Below, piece by piece: positions 54,142 through 63,074 of a DNA stretch of 64,000 bases. Every line of letters begins with the position of its first letter. Position 1 is the first letter of the stretch. The position numbers and the translations under genes are program-made. Origin of the DNA: Mycolicibacterium frederiksbergense. GTDB taxonomy: Bacteria; Actinomycetota; Actinomycetes; Mycobacteriales; Mycobacteriaceae. The notes under the pieces were generated by a model, which worked only from the letters and a program-made list of their open reading frames with translations, searched no databases and had not been told where the DNA came from. The stretch is taken from contig NZ_JARXVE010000003.1 in NCBI RefSeq assembly GCF_029893345.1, forward strand, positions 496,001 through 560,000. The letters are read 5' to 3'.

Positions 54142-55173
54142 CTACAGCCAGTCGCGGCGTTTGAACATCACATATAACAGGATGACCAATACCGCGATCA
54201 AAGTGGTACTGGCGATGAACCCCACCACGGTGTTGATTCCCGGGTATACGACGTTCTGGCCGTAGAAGCCCGTGATGGCGGTCGGCACCGCGATGATGGC
54301 GGCCCAGCCGCTGAGTTTCTTCATCACCGTGTTCAGCCGCGCGTCCTGCAGGGACAGGTTGGTCTCGAACATCGTGGTGACCATGTCGCGCAGGGATTCG
54401 GTCCACTCCGAGGCGCGCAGCACATGGTCGTACAGATCGGCATAAAGTGGATCGAGCGCGGGTTCCGTTGACGAGTCCAGCCTGCGGTGCTGGATCGTGC
54501 TGACCACCTCGCGCATCGGTAGCACCACCCGGCGCAGCTCGACCAGGTCCTTGCGCAGCTGGAAGGTGCGCCGTTGCAGGCCGTGCCGTGGACCGCCGTC
54601 GGCGAACAGCTCATCCTCGAGCGATTCGATGGCATCGTCGAGCGCCTCGACGGCCTCGAAGTGGCCGTCCACCACGACGTCGAGCAGTCCGTGCACGAGG
54701 GCGCCGACACCGTGTTCCTGGCCGCCGAGGTCATCGAAGCGCCGCGATACCTCGCTCATGTCGAATTCGGTGCCGTCACCGTTGACACTGGGCAACCGGA
54801 CGGTGATCAGGCCGCGCGGCAACACGAACGCCGAGATGCGGTGCTTGACCAAGCGTGAGGTAAACGGTGGTGCATCCTCATCGGGCACCCGGGTATCGAC
54901 GGCGTACACCGTGAAAAACGTATGGGTGTGATACACCGAGGCTTTGGTGCGTTCCTTGGGTGCGACGGCGTCTTCGACCGCCCACATGTTCAGCCCGAGC
55001 TCCTCGGCCAGTTCGCGAAGCGCCTCGTGGTCGGGATCGTAGATGTCGGCCCATACCAAGGTGTGCTCGTCGGCCAGACACTCGGAGATGGCGGGGAACG
55101 TGAAACCGTCGACTGGCTGTCCGGATCGCCAAATTCGTCCCTGAACCTGCGTCACGGGTACCCAGTCAATCAC
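54142..55173 (-). CDS. CorA family divalent-metal channel with GQN signature
   Basis: The 343-residue protein has the CorA plan: acidic N-terminal cytosolic domain, long helices, and two C-terminal membrane helices (about 285-303 and 315-336). The usual GMN before the second helix reads YGQN here (G305-N307), followed by VVYPG. The C-terminal KRRDWL is typical. CorA conducts Mg2+, Co2+ or Ni2+; related ZntB has GIN. The altered Met may change ion handling. The GTG start overlaps the MarR stop by eight bases, so the two are coupled. Confidence 0.82.
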   Translation of the reverse strand: MIDWVPVTQVQGRIWRSGQPVDGFTFPAISECLADEHTLVWADIYDPDHEALRELAEELGLNMWAVEDAVAPKERTKASVYHTHTFFTVYAVDTRVPDEDAPPFTSRLVKHRISAFVLPRGLITVRLPSVNGDGTEFDMSEVSRRFDDLGGQEHGVGALVHGLLDVVVDGHFEAVEALDDAIESLEDELFADGGPRHGLQRRTFQLRKDLVELRRVVLPMREVVSTIQHRRLDSSTEPALDPLYADLYDHVLRASEWTESLRDMVTTMFETNLSLQDARLNTVMKKLSGWAAIIAVPTAITGFYGQNVVYPGINTVVGFIASTTLIAVLVILLYVMFKRRDWL

Positions 55174-55675
55174 TGCCCGATCGCTGCAGCTGCGATTCCA
55201 TGGTCTGAGCCAGGTGGCTGAGCGCGGCGAGGACGTTGCGCCGCTGCCGCCCGAGGCCGGCCAACAGTGCGGCGTGGGCGTCCAGCTCGCGGGGGAACAG
55301 CTCGTCGACGATGTGAACGCCCTTGTTCGACAGGGTGATCAGGGCCGAACGCCGATCGTCGGGGTTCCGTGTGCGGTTGATCAGGCCGCGGGTCTGCAAT
55401 TTGGCCAGCGTCTTGCTGACGCCGGCCCGCGACATGCCGAGCAGCTCGGCCAGCCTGATCGCGGTGACCGGAGGCTCGGCATAGCGCAGCGGCACCAACA
55501 GCTCCATCTCGACGGCGGTGAGGGCCGCACCGGCATAGATCTGTTCGACGGCCAGGTCCAGCAGCGCCGAGATTCGTTTCACCTGGGCCACCACCTCCAT
55601 CGGTGAGGTGTCCAGGTCCGGGTTGTGTTCTGCCCACCGTGCCCGGGTTTGGGTGCGCAGCGAAGTGTCGGTCAT
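55166..55675 (-). CDS. MarR family regulator
   Basis: The 169-residue protein has a winged helix around VTAIRLAELLGMSRAGVSKTLAKLQTRGLINRTRNPDDRRSALITLS, the MarR signature, flanked by dimerisation helices. It overlaps the CorA-like gene and is divergent, by 66 bases, from a dithiol flavoprotein. A near-perfect palindrome in that gap is the probable operator. Confidence 0.87.
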   Translation of the reverse strand: MTDTSLRTQTRARWAEHNPDLDTSPMEVVAQVKRISALLDLAVEQIYAGAALTAVEMELLVPLRYAEPPVTAIRLAELLGMSRAGVSKTLAKLQTRGLINRTRNPDDRRSALITLSNKGVHIVDELFPRELDAHAALLAGLGRQRRNVLAALSHLAQTMESQLQRSGSD

Positions 55676-55686
55676 CGTTCCCCATA

Positions 55687-55706
55687 ATTGTTAACTAGTT
55701 GACAAT
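55687..55706. promoter_or_regulatory. Probable MarR operator
   Basis: ATTGTTAACTAGTTGACAAT is a 20-bp palindrome with one mismatched pair. It lies between the divergent MarR and flavoprotein starts and contains TTGACA, a possible -35 for the flavoprotein. The size fits MarR sites. Confidence 0.6.
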
Positions 55707-55741
55707 ATTGCTAGGTTCGGAGCCTAGCCGAAGGGGGTCTG

Positions 55742-56686
55742 GTGGAGCGTGATGTCCACGATGCAATCGTGATCGGTGGCGGAGCGGCGGGGCTGAGCGC
55801 CGCCACGGTGCTGGCCCGGGCCCGGCGCCGGGTGACCGTCGTCGATGCCGGCCAACCCCGCAATGCACCTGCGGGGCACCTGCACGGGTTCCTGTCCCGG
55901 GATGGGATGACGCCCGCGCAGCTGCTCGAGGCCGGCAGGGCCGAATTGGCCGGATACGGAGGCGGATTCACCTCGGGCCGGGTCACGGCCATCGAACGTC
56001 TCGAGCCCGGCGGATTCGTGGTGCACTGCGATGACGGCCGCATCCTCACCGCGCGCGGCATCATTGTGGCCACCGGCCTGCGCGATGAGCTGCCGCAGAT
56101 CGAGGGCCTGCGCGAGCGCTGGGGTCGCGATGTCCTGCACTGTCCGTATTGCCACGGCTACGAAGTGCGAGATGCACCGATCGCGGTGCTCGGCGGTGAC
56201 AATCGACCGTTCACCCTGCATCAGGCGGCCCTGGTGCGGCAGTGGTCGGCTGATGTGGTGTTCTTCCCGAACCGCATCGTGTTGACGGTCGAGGAGCGAA
56301 AGCGATTGACGGTCATCGGCATTCGCATTATCGAAGGAGATGTGGCGAGGCTGGTGGTGCGGGAGGATCGCCTGCACGCGGTCGAAATGGCCGATGGCCG
56401 GACGGAGCAGAGGACGGCCGTATTCGTCGGGCCGCGGTTCATCCCGCACGATGACGTGCTCACCGCGCTGGGGTGTGACACCGGGGGCGATGGCTGGGTT
56501 GTCACCGACCCGAGCGGCCATACCAGCGTGGCGGGGGTGTGGGCGGCCGGCAACGTGGTCGATTCACCCGCGCAACTCATCTCGGCGGCCGGTGCCGGCA
56601 GCAAGGCGGCGATCGCGCTGAATCACTTCCTGCTCGAGCTCGACATTCAGTCGGCCCTGTCGACGGCGACCATCGGCAGCAAGTAG
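55742..56686 (+). CDS. Thioredoxin reductase-like FAD dithiol oxidoreductase
   Basis: The 314-residue protein has an N-terminal FAD motif (IVIGGGAAGLSAATVLARA), the redox pair Cys134-Cys137 in CPYCHGYE, a second nucleotide-binding region (IAVLGGDNRP) and C-terminal GVWAAGNVVDSPAQLISAAGAGS. It resembles low-molecular-weight TrxB-type enzymes that oxidise or reduce small dithiols rather than classical TrxR (CATC). In the usual second GxGxxA motif it reads GGDNRPF, so NADPH binding may be weakened. GTG start; MarR control is likely. Confidence 0.82.
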   Translation: MERDVHDAIVIGGGAAGLSAATVLARARRRVTVVDAGQPRNAPAGHLHGFLSRDGMTPAQLLEAGRAELAGYGGGFTSGRVTAIERLEPGGFVVHCDDGRILTARGIIVATGLRDELPQIEGLRERWGRDVLHCPYCHGYEVRDAPIAVLGGDNRPFTLHQAALVRQWSADVVFFPNRIVLTVEERKRLTVIGIRIIEGDVARLVVREDRLHAVEMADGRTEQRTAVFVGPRFIPHDDVLTALGCDTGGDGWVVTDPSGHTSVAGVWAAGNVVDSPAQLISAAGAGSKAAIALNHFLLELDIQSALSTATIGSK

Positions 56687-57318
56687 GTGCGTACGTACTC
56701 GCGGGTGTCGTCCAGGGTGGTGAGTTTGATACCGGTGTGCGGAGTGACGATGAACGACAACGTGAGTCGGGTATGCAACTCGGCGACGGTGCGGATGTGG
56801 CGCTCCTGCTCCGGGGTGGTGTTGTTCGTACCGTAGAGGTCGGCGCGTAGTTGCGTGGCCGAATAGTCGGTGGCGAAATCGATGATGGCACCGGCGTCGA
56901 CGGTGAGGCTGGGCAGAATCGTCTCGGGTTCGGTGCGCAGGAGTTTCTTGAGCAGGGCGTGGTCCCTCAGGAAGGTCACCGTGAAGACGGTGCCGTAGAC
57001 CAGCCGGTCTTCCAGGGTGTCGGCGTGGGCGCGGGCTTGGGCGCTGCCGTCGAGGTAACGCCGTGCCTCGGAGAGCACCAGGGCGTCGATGAGCGCGTGC
57101 TTGGTCGGGAACCGCCGGTACAGGGTTGCCCGGCCGACGCCGCTGCGCTTGGCGACGTCTTCCATGGTGGTGCGCCGGATCCCGATCAGTTCGGCCTGTT
57201 CGAGCGTCGCGGTCAAGATGCGGGTGCTGATCGGATCGGGTTCTCGAACGCGGGCCAGCACAGCCGGATCGGGGTCGGCGAGCCGCCGGACGAAGTCCGC
57301 TGTTCGGGTTGATGTCAC
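56647..57318 (-). CDS. TetR family regulator, divergent from P450
   Basis: With GTG 57318 (AAGGAGGAATTCC just before it) the product has 223 residues. The HTH lies around TMEDVAKRSGVGRATLYRRFPTK; the C-terminal domain is helical. It is divergent from a cytochrome P450, 124 bases away, which it probably controls. Its 3' end overlaps the converging flavoprotein by 40 bases. A longer upstream frame is rejected since it lacks a ribosome binding site. Confidence 0.83.
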   Translation of the reverse strand: MTSTRTADFVRRLADPDPAVLARVREPDPISTRILTATLEQAELIGIRRTTMEDVAKRSGVGRATLYRRFPTKHALIDALVLSEARRYLDGSAQARAHADTLEDRLVYGTVFTVTFLRDHALLKKLLRTEPETILPSLTVDAGAIIDFATDYSATQLRADLYGTNNTTPEQERHIRTVAELHTRLTLSFIVTPHTGIKLTTLDDTREYVRTYLLPMVAVDRAD

Positions 57319-57372
57319 GGAATTCCTCCTTGCTTGCGCATCCCGATCGTCGTAGCGTAGCCAGCAATACCT

Positions 57373-57410
57373 GCGAGACGATGATTGTATAAGTGTCTCA
57401 CGCGTCTCGC
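57373..57410. promoter_or_regulatory. GAGAC/GTCTC half-sites between TetR and P450
   Basis: GCGAGAC (57373-57379) and GTCTCGC (57404-57410) form an inverted pair, with an extra GTCTC at 57395-57399, in the 124-base gap of the divergent pair. These may be TetR contact points. Confidence 0.35.
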
Positions 57411-57442
57411 TGAGTAATTGGGCCAAGCGGGGGAGGGCGCTC

Positions 57443-58747
57443 ATGGACATCAAGTTGTGGACGCGATGGGTGGCACAACACGCCGTACCGAAGTTGTTCA
57501 TGGGGGCACAGGCGCGACGCGGTAATCCGTTGGCGCAACTGATCGTCAGTCACGGTCGGGGCGTCGACCCGTATCCGCTGATGGAAGCGGTCCGGGCGCA
57601 GGGCCCGTTGGTCCGGTCGCCGTTCGTGTGGTCCACCGCCGACCACGCGGTGTGCCGGGAAATCCTGCGCGACAAAAGGTTCGCTGTCACCCCGCCCGCC
57701 GGCATGGACCTACCGCGTCCGCTGCGGGCATTGCTGGCGCGAACCGATCCCGGGGTCGCGAATCCGGTCGAACCACCCGCGATGGTCATCGTGGATCCAC
57801 CCGATCACACCCGCTATCGGCAGTTGGTTGCGCAGAGCTTTACCCCGCGGGCGATCGACACCCTGGGGCAGCGGGTAGCCGAGGTGACCGCGGAACTCGT
57901 CGAAAAGCTTTCTGTCGCAGCGCAACCAGACCTGATCACCGACTATGCGGCCGCGATTCCGGTGGCCATGATCGCCGACATTCTCGGACTGCCCGCCGAA
58001 ACCCACGGCCAACTGCTGCAATGGGGTCACGACGGGGCGCCGCTGTTGGACATCGGAATCCCATGGCAGACCTACCGCCGCGCCATCGACGGTCTGTGCG
58101 GATTCGACCGGTATCTGACTGACCACTTCCACCAGGTGCGCACCGGGGCGGTGAGTGACAATCCGTTCACCCGGATGGCAGCCGATCACACCCTCACCGA
58201 TCGCGAACTCATCGCCAACGCAGCGCTTCTCGTCGGCGCCGGGTTCGAAACCACGGTGAACCTGATCGGCAACGGCGTCGTCCTGCTGCTACAGCACCCC
58301 GACCAGCTGACGCGGCTGCGCGAGAACCCGGATCTGTGGCCCGCCGCGGTCGAGGAGATCCTGCGCATCGACAGCCCGGTGCAGATGACTGCCCGCAGCG
58401 CGACATGTGACGTGGAGATCGCCGACCAACACGTTCGGGCCGGAGACATGGTCGTCCTGCTGCTCGGCGGCGCCAACCGCGATCCGCGGGTGTTCCCCGA
58501 CCCCGCACGTTTCGACATCACCCGCGCCAACGCCCGTGAGCATCTGGCGTTCGCGTCCGGCATCCACGCCTGCCTCGGTGCGGCACTGGCCCGCATCGAG
58601 GGCGTCACCGCGCTGCGGGCGCTCTTCGATGCCTATCCTGACCTGCAATTGACCGGGGCTCCGCAGCCGCGTGGGCTGGTCAACCTACATGGATACCGAC
58701 GGCTGCCGGCTCACCTCGGCAACCTGCCAGTGCGGCCCCGGGCGTGA
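57443..58747 (+). CDS. Cytochrome P450
   Basis: The 434-residue haem enzyme has the I-helix motif LVGAGFETTVN, the ExxR pair E305-R308 in EEILRIDS and the haem-binding FASGIHACLGAA with Cys377. It is soluble, class I. Substrate is not recognisable. The neighbouring TetR and the absence of a ferredoxin gene nearby mean that redox partners must come from elsewhere. ATG 57443 follows a GGGGGAGGG stretch. Confidence 0.9.
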   Translation: MDIKLWTRWVAQHAVPKLFMGAQARRGNPLAQLIVSHGRGVDPYPLMEAVRAQGPLVRSPFVWSTADHAVCREILRDKRFAVTPPAGMDLPRPLRALLARTDPGVANPVEPPAMVIVDPPDHTRYRQLVAQSFTPRAIDTLGQRVAEVTAELVEKLSVAAQPDLITDYAAAIPVAMIADILGLPAETHGQLLQWGHDGAPLLDIGIPWQTYRRAIDGLCGFDRYLTDHFHQVRTGAVSDNPFTRMAADHTLTDRELIANAALLVGAGFETTVNLIGNGVVLLLQHPDQLTRLRENPDLWPAAVEEILRIDSPVQMTARSATCDVEIADQHVRAGDMVVLLLGGANRDPRVFPDPARFDITRANAREHLAFASGIHACLGAALARIEGVTALRALFDAYPDLQLTGAPQPRGLVNLHGYRRLPAHLGNLPVRPRA

Positions 58748-58908
58748 ATCGATCCCGCTGTTCGGCCAAATAAACTCACGCCAATTTCAGACCTTCACCG
58801 TGTCGCCTGATGCCGGTACCAATACTCGGGTGAACGAGACACTGCCCGGTTGCTGTCGCTGAAGCCAGTCATCACCCCCCTTGCTTCAGTAACAGAAAGC
58901 TGCACACA

Positions 58909-59772
58909 GTGTCTGTCTTCGTCGATATCGTTCCCGGCGAGTCTCAAACCGGCTCGCCGCGTACGGCCGCAGCGTCAACCCGCTGGCGTGCCCTGCTGAC
59001 CAAATCCGCGCTGCCGCTGCTGTCGGTTCTGGTGTTCGTCGCGGTGTGGCAACTCGTCGCCTGGGCCGGCATCTGGAACCAGACCTTCGTGCCTTATCCG
59101 GCCTCCGTGTGGCGCGCCTTCATCGACGTCTCCACGACCCATGAGGGAGCCCGCGGCTACGCGGGCTATCTGCTCTACGAGCACCTTTACATGACGTTGC
59201 GCCGGGTGCTGGCCGGTGTGGTCATAGGCGTAGCGGTCGGCGTGCTGTTGGGCCTGGTGATGGGTTCGGTCAGCTGGTTGCGCAGCGTGCTGGAACCGTG
59301 GCTGACCTTCCTGCGCGCACTGCCCCCACTGGCCTACTTCTTCCTGCTGGTGATCTGGCTCGGTATCGACGAGGCGCCCAAGATCACCCTGCTGGCGCTG
59401 GCCGCGCTGCCGCCGGCCGCGGTAGCCACCACCGCCGCGGTGGTGGCCGCCCCGGTCGGGTTGCAGGAGGCGGCCCGGGCCCTGGGCGCCACCCGCGCAC
59501 AGGTCATCCGCGATGTCGTGGTGCCCTCGGCGCTACCGGAAACCTTCACCGGCATCCGCCTGGCGGTGGGCATGGCCTATTCGTCGGTGGTGGCGGCCGA
59601 ACTGTTCAACGGCATCCCCGGTATCGGCGGATTGGTCAAGGACGCAAGCAATTACAACAACACACCGGTCGTGCTGGTCGGGATCTTCGCCATCGGGATC
59701 TCGGGTCTGGTCATCGACGGCGTGCTGCGGGCCGTCGAGCGCCGCGCAGTCCCTTGGAGAGGAAAGATATGA
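58909..59772 (+). CDS. ABC transporter permease, SsuC/TauC type
   Basis: The 287-residue protein has about six membrane helices and the permease EAA loop EAARALGATRAQVIRDVVVPSALP. It is like permeases for sulfonates, taurine or nitrate. The GTG start lacks a strong ribosome binding site. Its stop overlaps the binding-protein gene (ATGA). It is first of a permease - binding protein - ATPase operon. Confidence 0.88.
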   Translation: MSVFVDIVPGESQTGSPRTAAASTRWRALLTKSALPLLSVLVFVAVWQLVAWAGIWNQTFVPYPASVWRAFIDVSTTHEGARGYAGYLLYEHLYMTLRRVLAGVVIGVAVGVLLGLVMGSVSWLRSVLEPWLTFLRALPPLAYFFLLVIWLGIDEAPKITLLALAALPPAAVATTAAVVAAPVGLQEAARALGATRAQVIRDVVVPSALPETFTGIRLAVGMAYSSVVAAELFNGIPGIGGLVKDASNYNNTPVVLVGIFAIGISGLVIDGVLRAVERRAVPWRGKI

Positions 59773-60800
59773 AACTGAAAGCACTCCTGGCCACGGCAGT
59801 CGCCGCCGCGCTCACCCTATCCGCCTGCGCGGTGGACCATTCCGGTCAGAACGCCCAGAAGCCCACCATTCGCGTTGGCTACCAGTCCTTTCCGAGCGGG
59901 GATCTGATCGTCAAGAACAACAAGTGGCTGGAAGAGGCGCTGCCCGACTACAACATCAAGTGGACCAAGTTCGATTCTGGCGCCGATGTGAACACCGCGT
60001 TCATCGCCAAGGAACTCGACTTCGGTGCCCTGGGTTCCAGCCCGGTGGCGCGTGGTCTGTCCGCCCCGTTGAACATCGGCTACAAGGTGGCGTTCGTGCT
60101 CGACGTCGCCGGTGACAACGAGGCCCTGGTGGCCCGTGACGGCGCCGGCATCAATTCGATCGCCGACCTGCGGGGCAAACGGATCGCCACCCCGTTCGCG
60201 TCCACCGCGCACTACAGCCTGCTGGCCGCGTTGGCGCAGAATGGCCTGTCGCCCAGCGATGTTCAGCTGATCGACCTACAACCGCAGGCCATCCTGGCCG
60301 CCTGGGAGCGCGGCGACATCGCAGCTGCCTACAGCTGGCTGCCCACGCTGGACCAGCTGCGCGAGACCGGCAAGGATCTCGTCACCAGCCGCCAGTTGGC
60401 CAAGGAGGGCAAGCCGACGCTGGACCTCGCCGTGGTGTCCGACGAGTTCTCCACCGCCCATTCCGAGGTCGTCGACATCTGGCGTCAGCAGCAGGCACGG
60501 GCGCTGGACGTGATCAAGAACGATCCGCAGGCGGCGGCCAGGGCGATCGCGGCCGAGGTCGGGCTGAGCTCGGAAGATGTTGCCGGACAACTCAAGCAGG
60601 CGGTCTACCTGACGCCGGCCGAGGTGGCCTCGCCACAGTGGCTGGGCACCGACGGCGCACCCGGCAACATCGCCGCCAACCTGCAGAGTGCCTCGCAGTT
60701 CCTGGCCGATCAGAAGCAGATCCCCGAAGCCGCGCCGCTGCAGACATTCTCCGACGCCATCTACACGAAGGGGTTGCCCGATGTCATCGCCCAGCAGTGA
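59769..60800 (+). CDS. ABC transporter substrate-binding lipoprotein, TauA/SsuA type
   Basis: The 343-residue protein has a lipoprotein signal with lipobox LSAC (Cys20), then a periplasmic binding fold with VGYQSFPSGDLIVKNNKWLE, ALGSSPVARGLSAP, LRGKRIATPFASTAHYSLLAAL, PQAILAAWERGDIAAAYSW. This is the taurine/alkanesulfonate/nitrate NMT1-like pattern. The substrate cannot be fixed; taurine or another sulfonate is the best guess. It overlaps both neighbours. Confidence 0.87.
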   Translation: MKLKALLATAVAAALTLSACAVDHSGQNAQKPTIRVGYQSFPSGDLIVKNNKWLEEALPDYNIKWTKFDSGADVNTAFIAKELDFGALGSSPVARGLSAPLNIGYKVAFVLDVAGDNEALVARDGAGINSIADLRGKRIATPFASTAHYSLLAALAQNGLSPSDVQLIDLQPQAILAAWERGDIAAAYSWLPTLDQLRETGKDLVTSRQLAKEGKPTLDLAVVSDEFSTAHSEVVDIWRQQQARALDVIKNDPQAAARAIAAEVGLSSEDVAGQLKQAVYLTPAEVASPQWLGTDGAPGNIAANLQSASQFLADQKQIPEAAPLQTFSDAIYTKGLPDVIAQQ

Positions 60801-61569
60801 TGCGCCCGGCGGTCTGCGGATCAAGAACGTCGCGCACCGCTATGGGCACGGCTCGGGTGAGGTGACCGCCCTCGGCCCGGTGGATCTCGACGTCGAACCC
60901 GGATCGTTCCTGGTCCTGGTGGGGGCTTCGGGGTGCGGTAAGAGCACGCTGCTGCGGCTGATTGCCGGGTTCGAGCGCCCGTCGGAGGGCGAGGTCGAGG
61001 TGTCCGGCTCGCGCCCGACGCCCGGGGTGACCTCGGGTGTGGTGTTCCAGCAGCCGCGCCTGTTCCCGTGGCGCACGGTCGGCGGCAATGTGGACCTGGC
61101 CCTCAAGTACGCCCAGGTGCCGCGTGAGCGACGGGTCGAGCGCCGCGAACAGCTGTTGGAGCGCGTCGGGCTGGAGGGTACGGCGAAACGCAAGATCTGG
61201 GAGATCAGCGGCGGGCAGCAGCAGCGGGTGGCGATAGCGCGAGCACTGGCAGCCGAAACGCCCTTGTTCCTGTTGGACGAGCCGTTTGCGGCGTTGGATG
61301 CGTTGACCCGCGAGCGGTTGCAGGAGGATGTCCGTCAGGTGAGTGCAGAGTCCGGTCGCACAACGGTTTTCGTGACGCACAGCGCCGATGAGGCCGCGTT
61401 CCTAGGATCGCGGATCGTGGTGTTGACCCGGCGGCCGGGCCAGATCGCGCTGGACCTGCCGGTGGAACTGCCGCGCACCGGCGTCGACGCTCATGAACTG
61501 CGCCGCTCGCCGGAGTACCTCAAGTTGCGTACGGATGTGAGCGAGGCGGTGAAGCTAGCCGCGGCGTAG
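60781..61569 (+). CDS. ABC transporter ATPase, SsuB/TauB type
   Basis: The 262-residue ATPase has Walker A GASGCGKST, Q-loop QQPRLFPWRTV, signature ISGGQQQR, Walker B FLLDEPFAALDALTRERL and H-loop VTHSADEA. It energises the two genes upstream. ATG 60781 overlaps the binding-protein stop by 20 bases. Confidence 0.9.
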   Translation: MSSPSSDAPGGLRIKNVAHRYGHGSGEVTALGPVDLDVEPGSFLVLVGASGCGKSTLLRLIAGFERPSEGEVEVSGSRPTPGVTSGVVFQQPRLFPWRTVGGNVDLALKYAQVPRERRVERREQLLERVGLEGTAKRKIWEISGGQQQRVAIARALAAETPLFLLDEPFAALDALTRERLQEDVRQVSAESGRTTVFVTHSADEAAFLGSRIVVLTRRPGQIALDLPVELPRTGVDAHELRRSPEYLKLRTDVSEAVKLAAA

Positions 61570-61591
61570 CTGCGAATTGGGCTGCAGTGGC

Positions 61592-62461
61592 TTAGACCCG
61601 GCCGACGCGCCGTTGCAGGAACGCGTCGATCAACCCGGCCACTTCCTCCCCGTGTGTCTCCAGCAGGAAGTGCCCGCCGTCGAGCAGGTGGATCTCGGCG
61701 TCGACGGCGTCCTTGCCGAAGGCACGTGCACCGTCGGGGCCGAAAATGGGATCGCCGTTGCCCCAGACGGCAAGCACGGGAACCGCACTGGTGCGCAGGT
61801 ATTCGTGCAGTGTGGGGTAGAGCGGTGCGTTGGTCGCGTAGTCCAGGAACAGCTTGAGCTGGATCTCGTCGTTCCCGGGGCGTGACACCATGGCGGCATC
61901 GTGGACCCACGTGTCCGGGCTGACCAGGCTTTCGTCGGAAACCCCGGTCAGGTACTGCCATTTGATGCCCTCGACATCCAGCGCAGCCCGCACCCCCGCT
62001 TCGGTGTCGGGGGTCTGCTCGCGCTGGTAGGCCCACACCGTGGTCCAGAAGCTCTCAACGAAACCTTCGTCGTAGCCGTTGCCGCTCTGACTGATGATCG
62101 CGGTGATGGCCTCCGGATGCCGCAAAGCCAACCGCCATCCGATCGGGGCGCCGTAGTCCTGGACGTAGATCGCGTAGCGGGACACTCCGAGTTGGTTCAG
62201 CAGGCCTTCGGTCAGGTCCGCGAGTGCGTCGAAGGTGTAGTCGAATTCGGCGGCCGTCGGTGCGTCGGAGTGTCCGAAGCCCAGGTGATCGGGGGCGATG
62301 ACGTGGTAGCGCTCAGCGAGCCGCGGAATGAGGTCGCGGAACATGTACGAGCTGGTCGGGAATCCATGCAGCAGCACGATCGCCGGTGCATCCGGCGCGC
62401 CGGCCTCGCGGTAGAAGAGCCGCTGCCCGTCGACCGTGGCGTAGCGATAGTGAACGGTCAT
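61592..62461 (-). CDS. Alpha/beta hydrolase, haloalkane dehalogenase/epoxide hydrolase-like
   Basis: The 289-residue enzyme has HGFPTSSYMFRDLIPRLA, a probable Asp nucleophile at D102 in YVQDYGAPIGWR (Asp rather than Ser, as in dehalogenases and epoxide hydrolases) and DGGHFLLETHGEEV with the catalytic His. AAAGGAGT precedes the ATG. It is divergent from a CGNR regulator and converges on the ABC operon. Halogen or epoxide substrate unknown. Confidence 0.83.
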   Translation of the reverse strand: MTVHYRYATVDGQRLFYREAGAPDAPAIVLLHGFPTSSYMFRDLIPRLAERYHVIAPDHLGFGHSDAPTAAEFDYTFDALADLTEGLLNQLGVSRYAIYVQDYGAPIGWRLALRHPEAITAIISQSGNGYDEGFVESFWTTVWAYQREQTPDTEAGVRAALDVEGIKWQYLTGVSDESLVSPDTWVHDAAMVSRPGNDEIQLKLFLDYATNAPLYPTLHEYLRTSAVPVLAVWGNGDPIFGPDGARAFGKDAVDAEIHLLDGGHFLLETHGEEVAGLIDAFLQRRVGRV

Positions 62462-62546
62462 GCCTAACTCCTTTGTCCAGTTTTACCGGTTAAGGACATT
62501 CAACGCCGACGTGTGTAACCTGTCAATATCTATTTGGAGGTTAGAA

Positions 62547-63074
62547 ATGGAGCTGGTGGAGGTCGGCCGGAGCGACGAGGCCCTGCTGCTCGATCTGCTC
62601 AACACCACGCCGGTGGTGAATGGGGTGCAGAGCGATGTGCTCGCGGCATTGACGGCTGCGCGGGCCTGGCTATGTGAGCATGGGGCGACCGAAGCCGAAC
62701 TGGCAGAACTGGTCGCGGCCCGGAACGTGCTTCAGGCAGTGGTGCGTGGTTCCGCGTCGGCGATCGCGCTGGAGCCGTTTCTCAATGCGGTGGAATTGCG
62801 GGCAAGCGCGACGGCGGACGGGCTGGGTTGGGAACTGGAGACCGACGACGCGAAGCGCGGTGCGGTGCGGGCGATCCTGGCTTGGGACGCGCTGCGGATC
62901 GCAAGCCCTGGGCGGTTACGCGCCTGCGCCAACCCGGACTGCCGACTGTTCCTGATAGATCGCAGCAAGCCGAACACCGCACGCTGGTGTTCGATGGCTA
63001 CCTGCGGAAACCGAATGAAAGCGCGCCGGTATCACCAGCGCGCAAGGAGTGTCGAAACTGACGAACAGTCGTGA
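62547..63074 (+). CDS. CGNR zinc-finger transcription regulator
   Basis: The 175-residue protein has an N-terminal ligand domain (LLLDLLNTTPVVNG) and a C-terminal CGNR zinc finger: RACANPDCRLFLIDRSKPNTARWCSMATCGNRMKARRY, with Cys pairs for zinc. It is divergent from the dehalogenase-like hydrolase and probably controls it. GGAGG lies just before the ATG. TGTCC/GGACA in the 85-base gap (62474-62498) may be its site. Confidence 0.85.
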   Translation: MELVEVGRSDEALLLDLLNTTPVVNGVQSDVLAALTAARAWLCEHGATEAELAELVAARNVLQAVVRGSASAIALEPFLNAVELRASATADGLGWELETDDAKRGAVRAILAWDALRIASPGRLRACANPDCRLFLIDRSKPNTARWCSMATCGNRMKARRYHQRARSVETDEQS

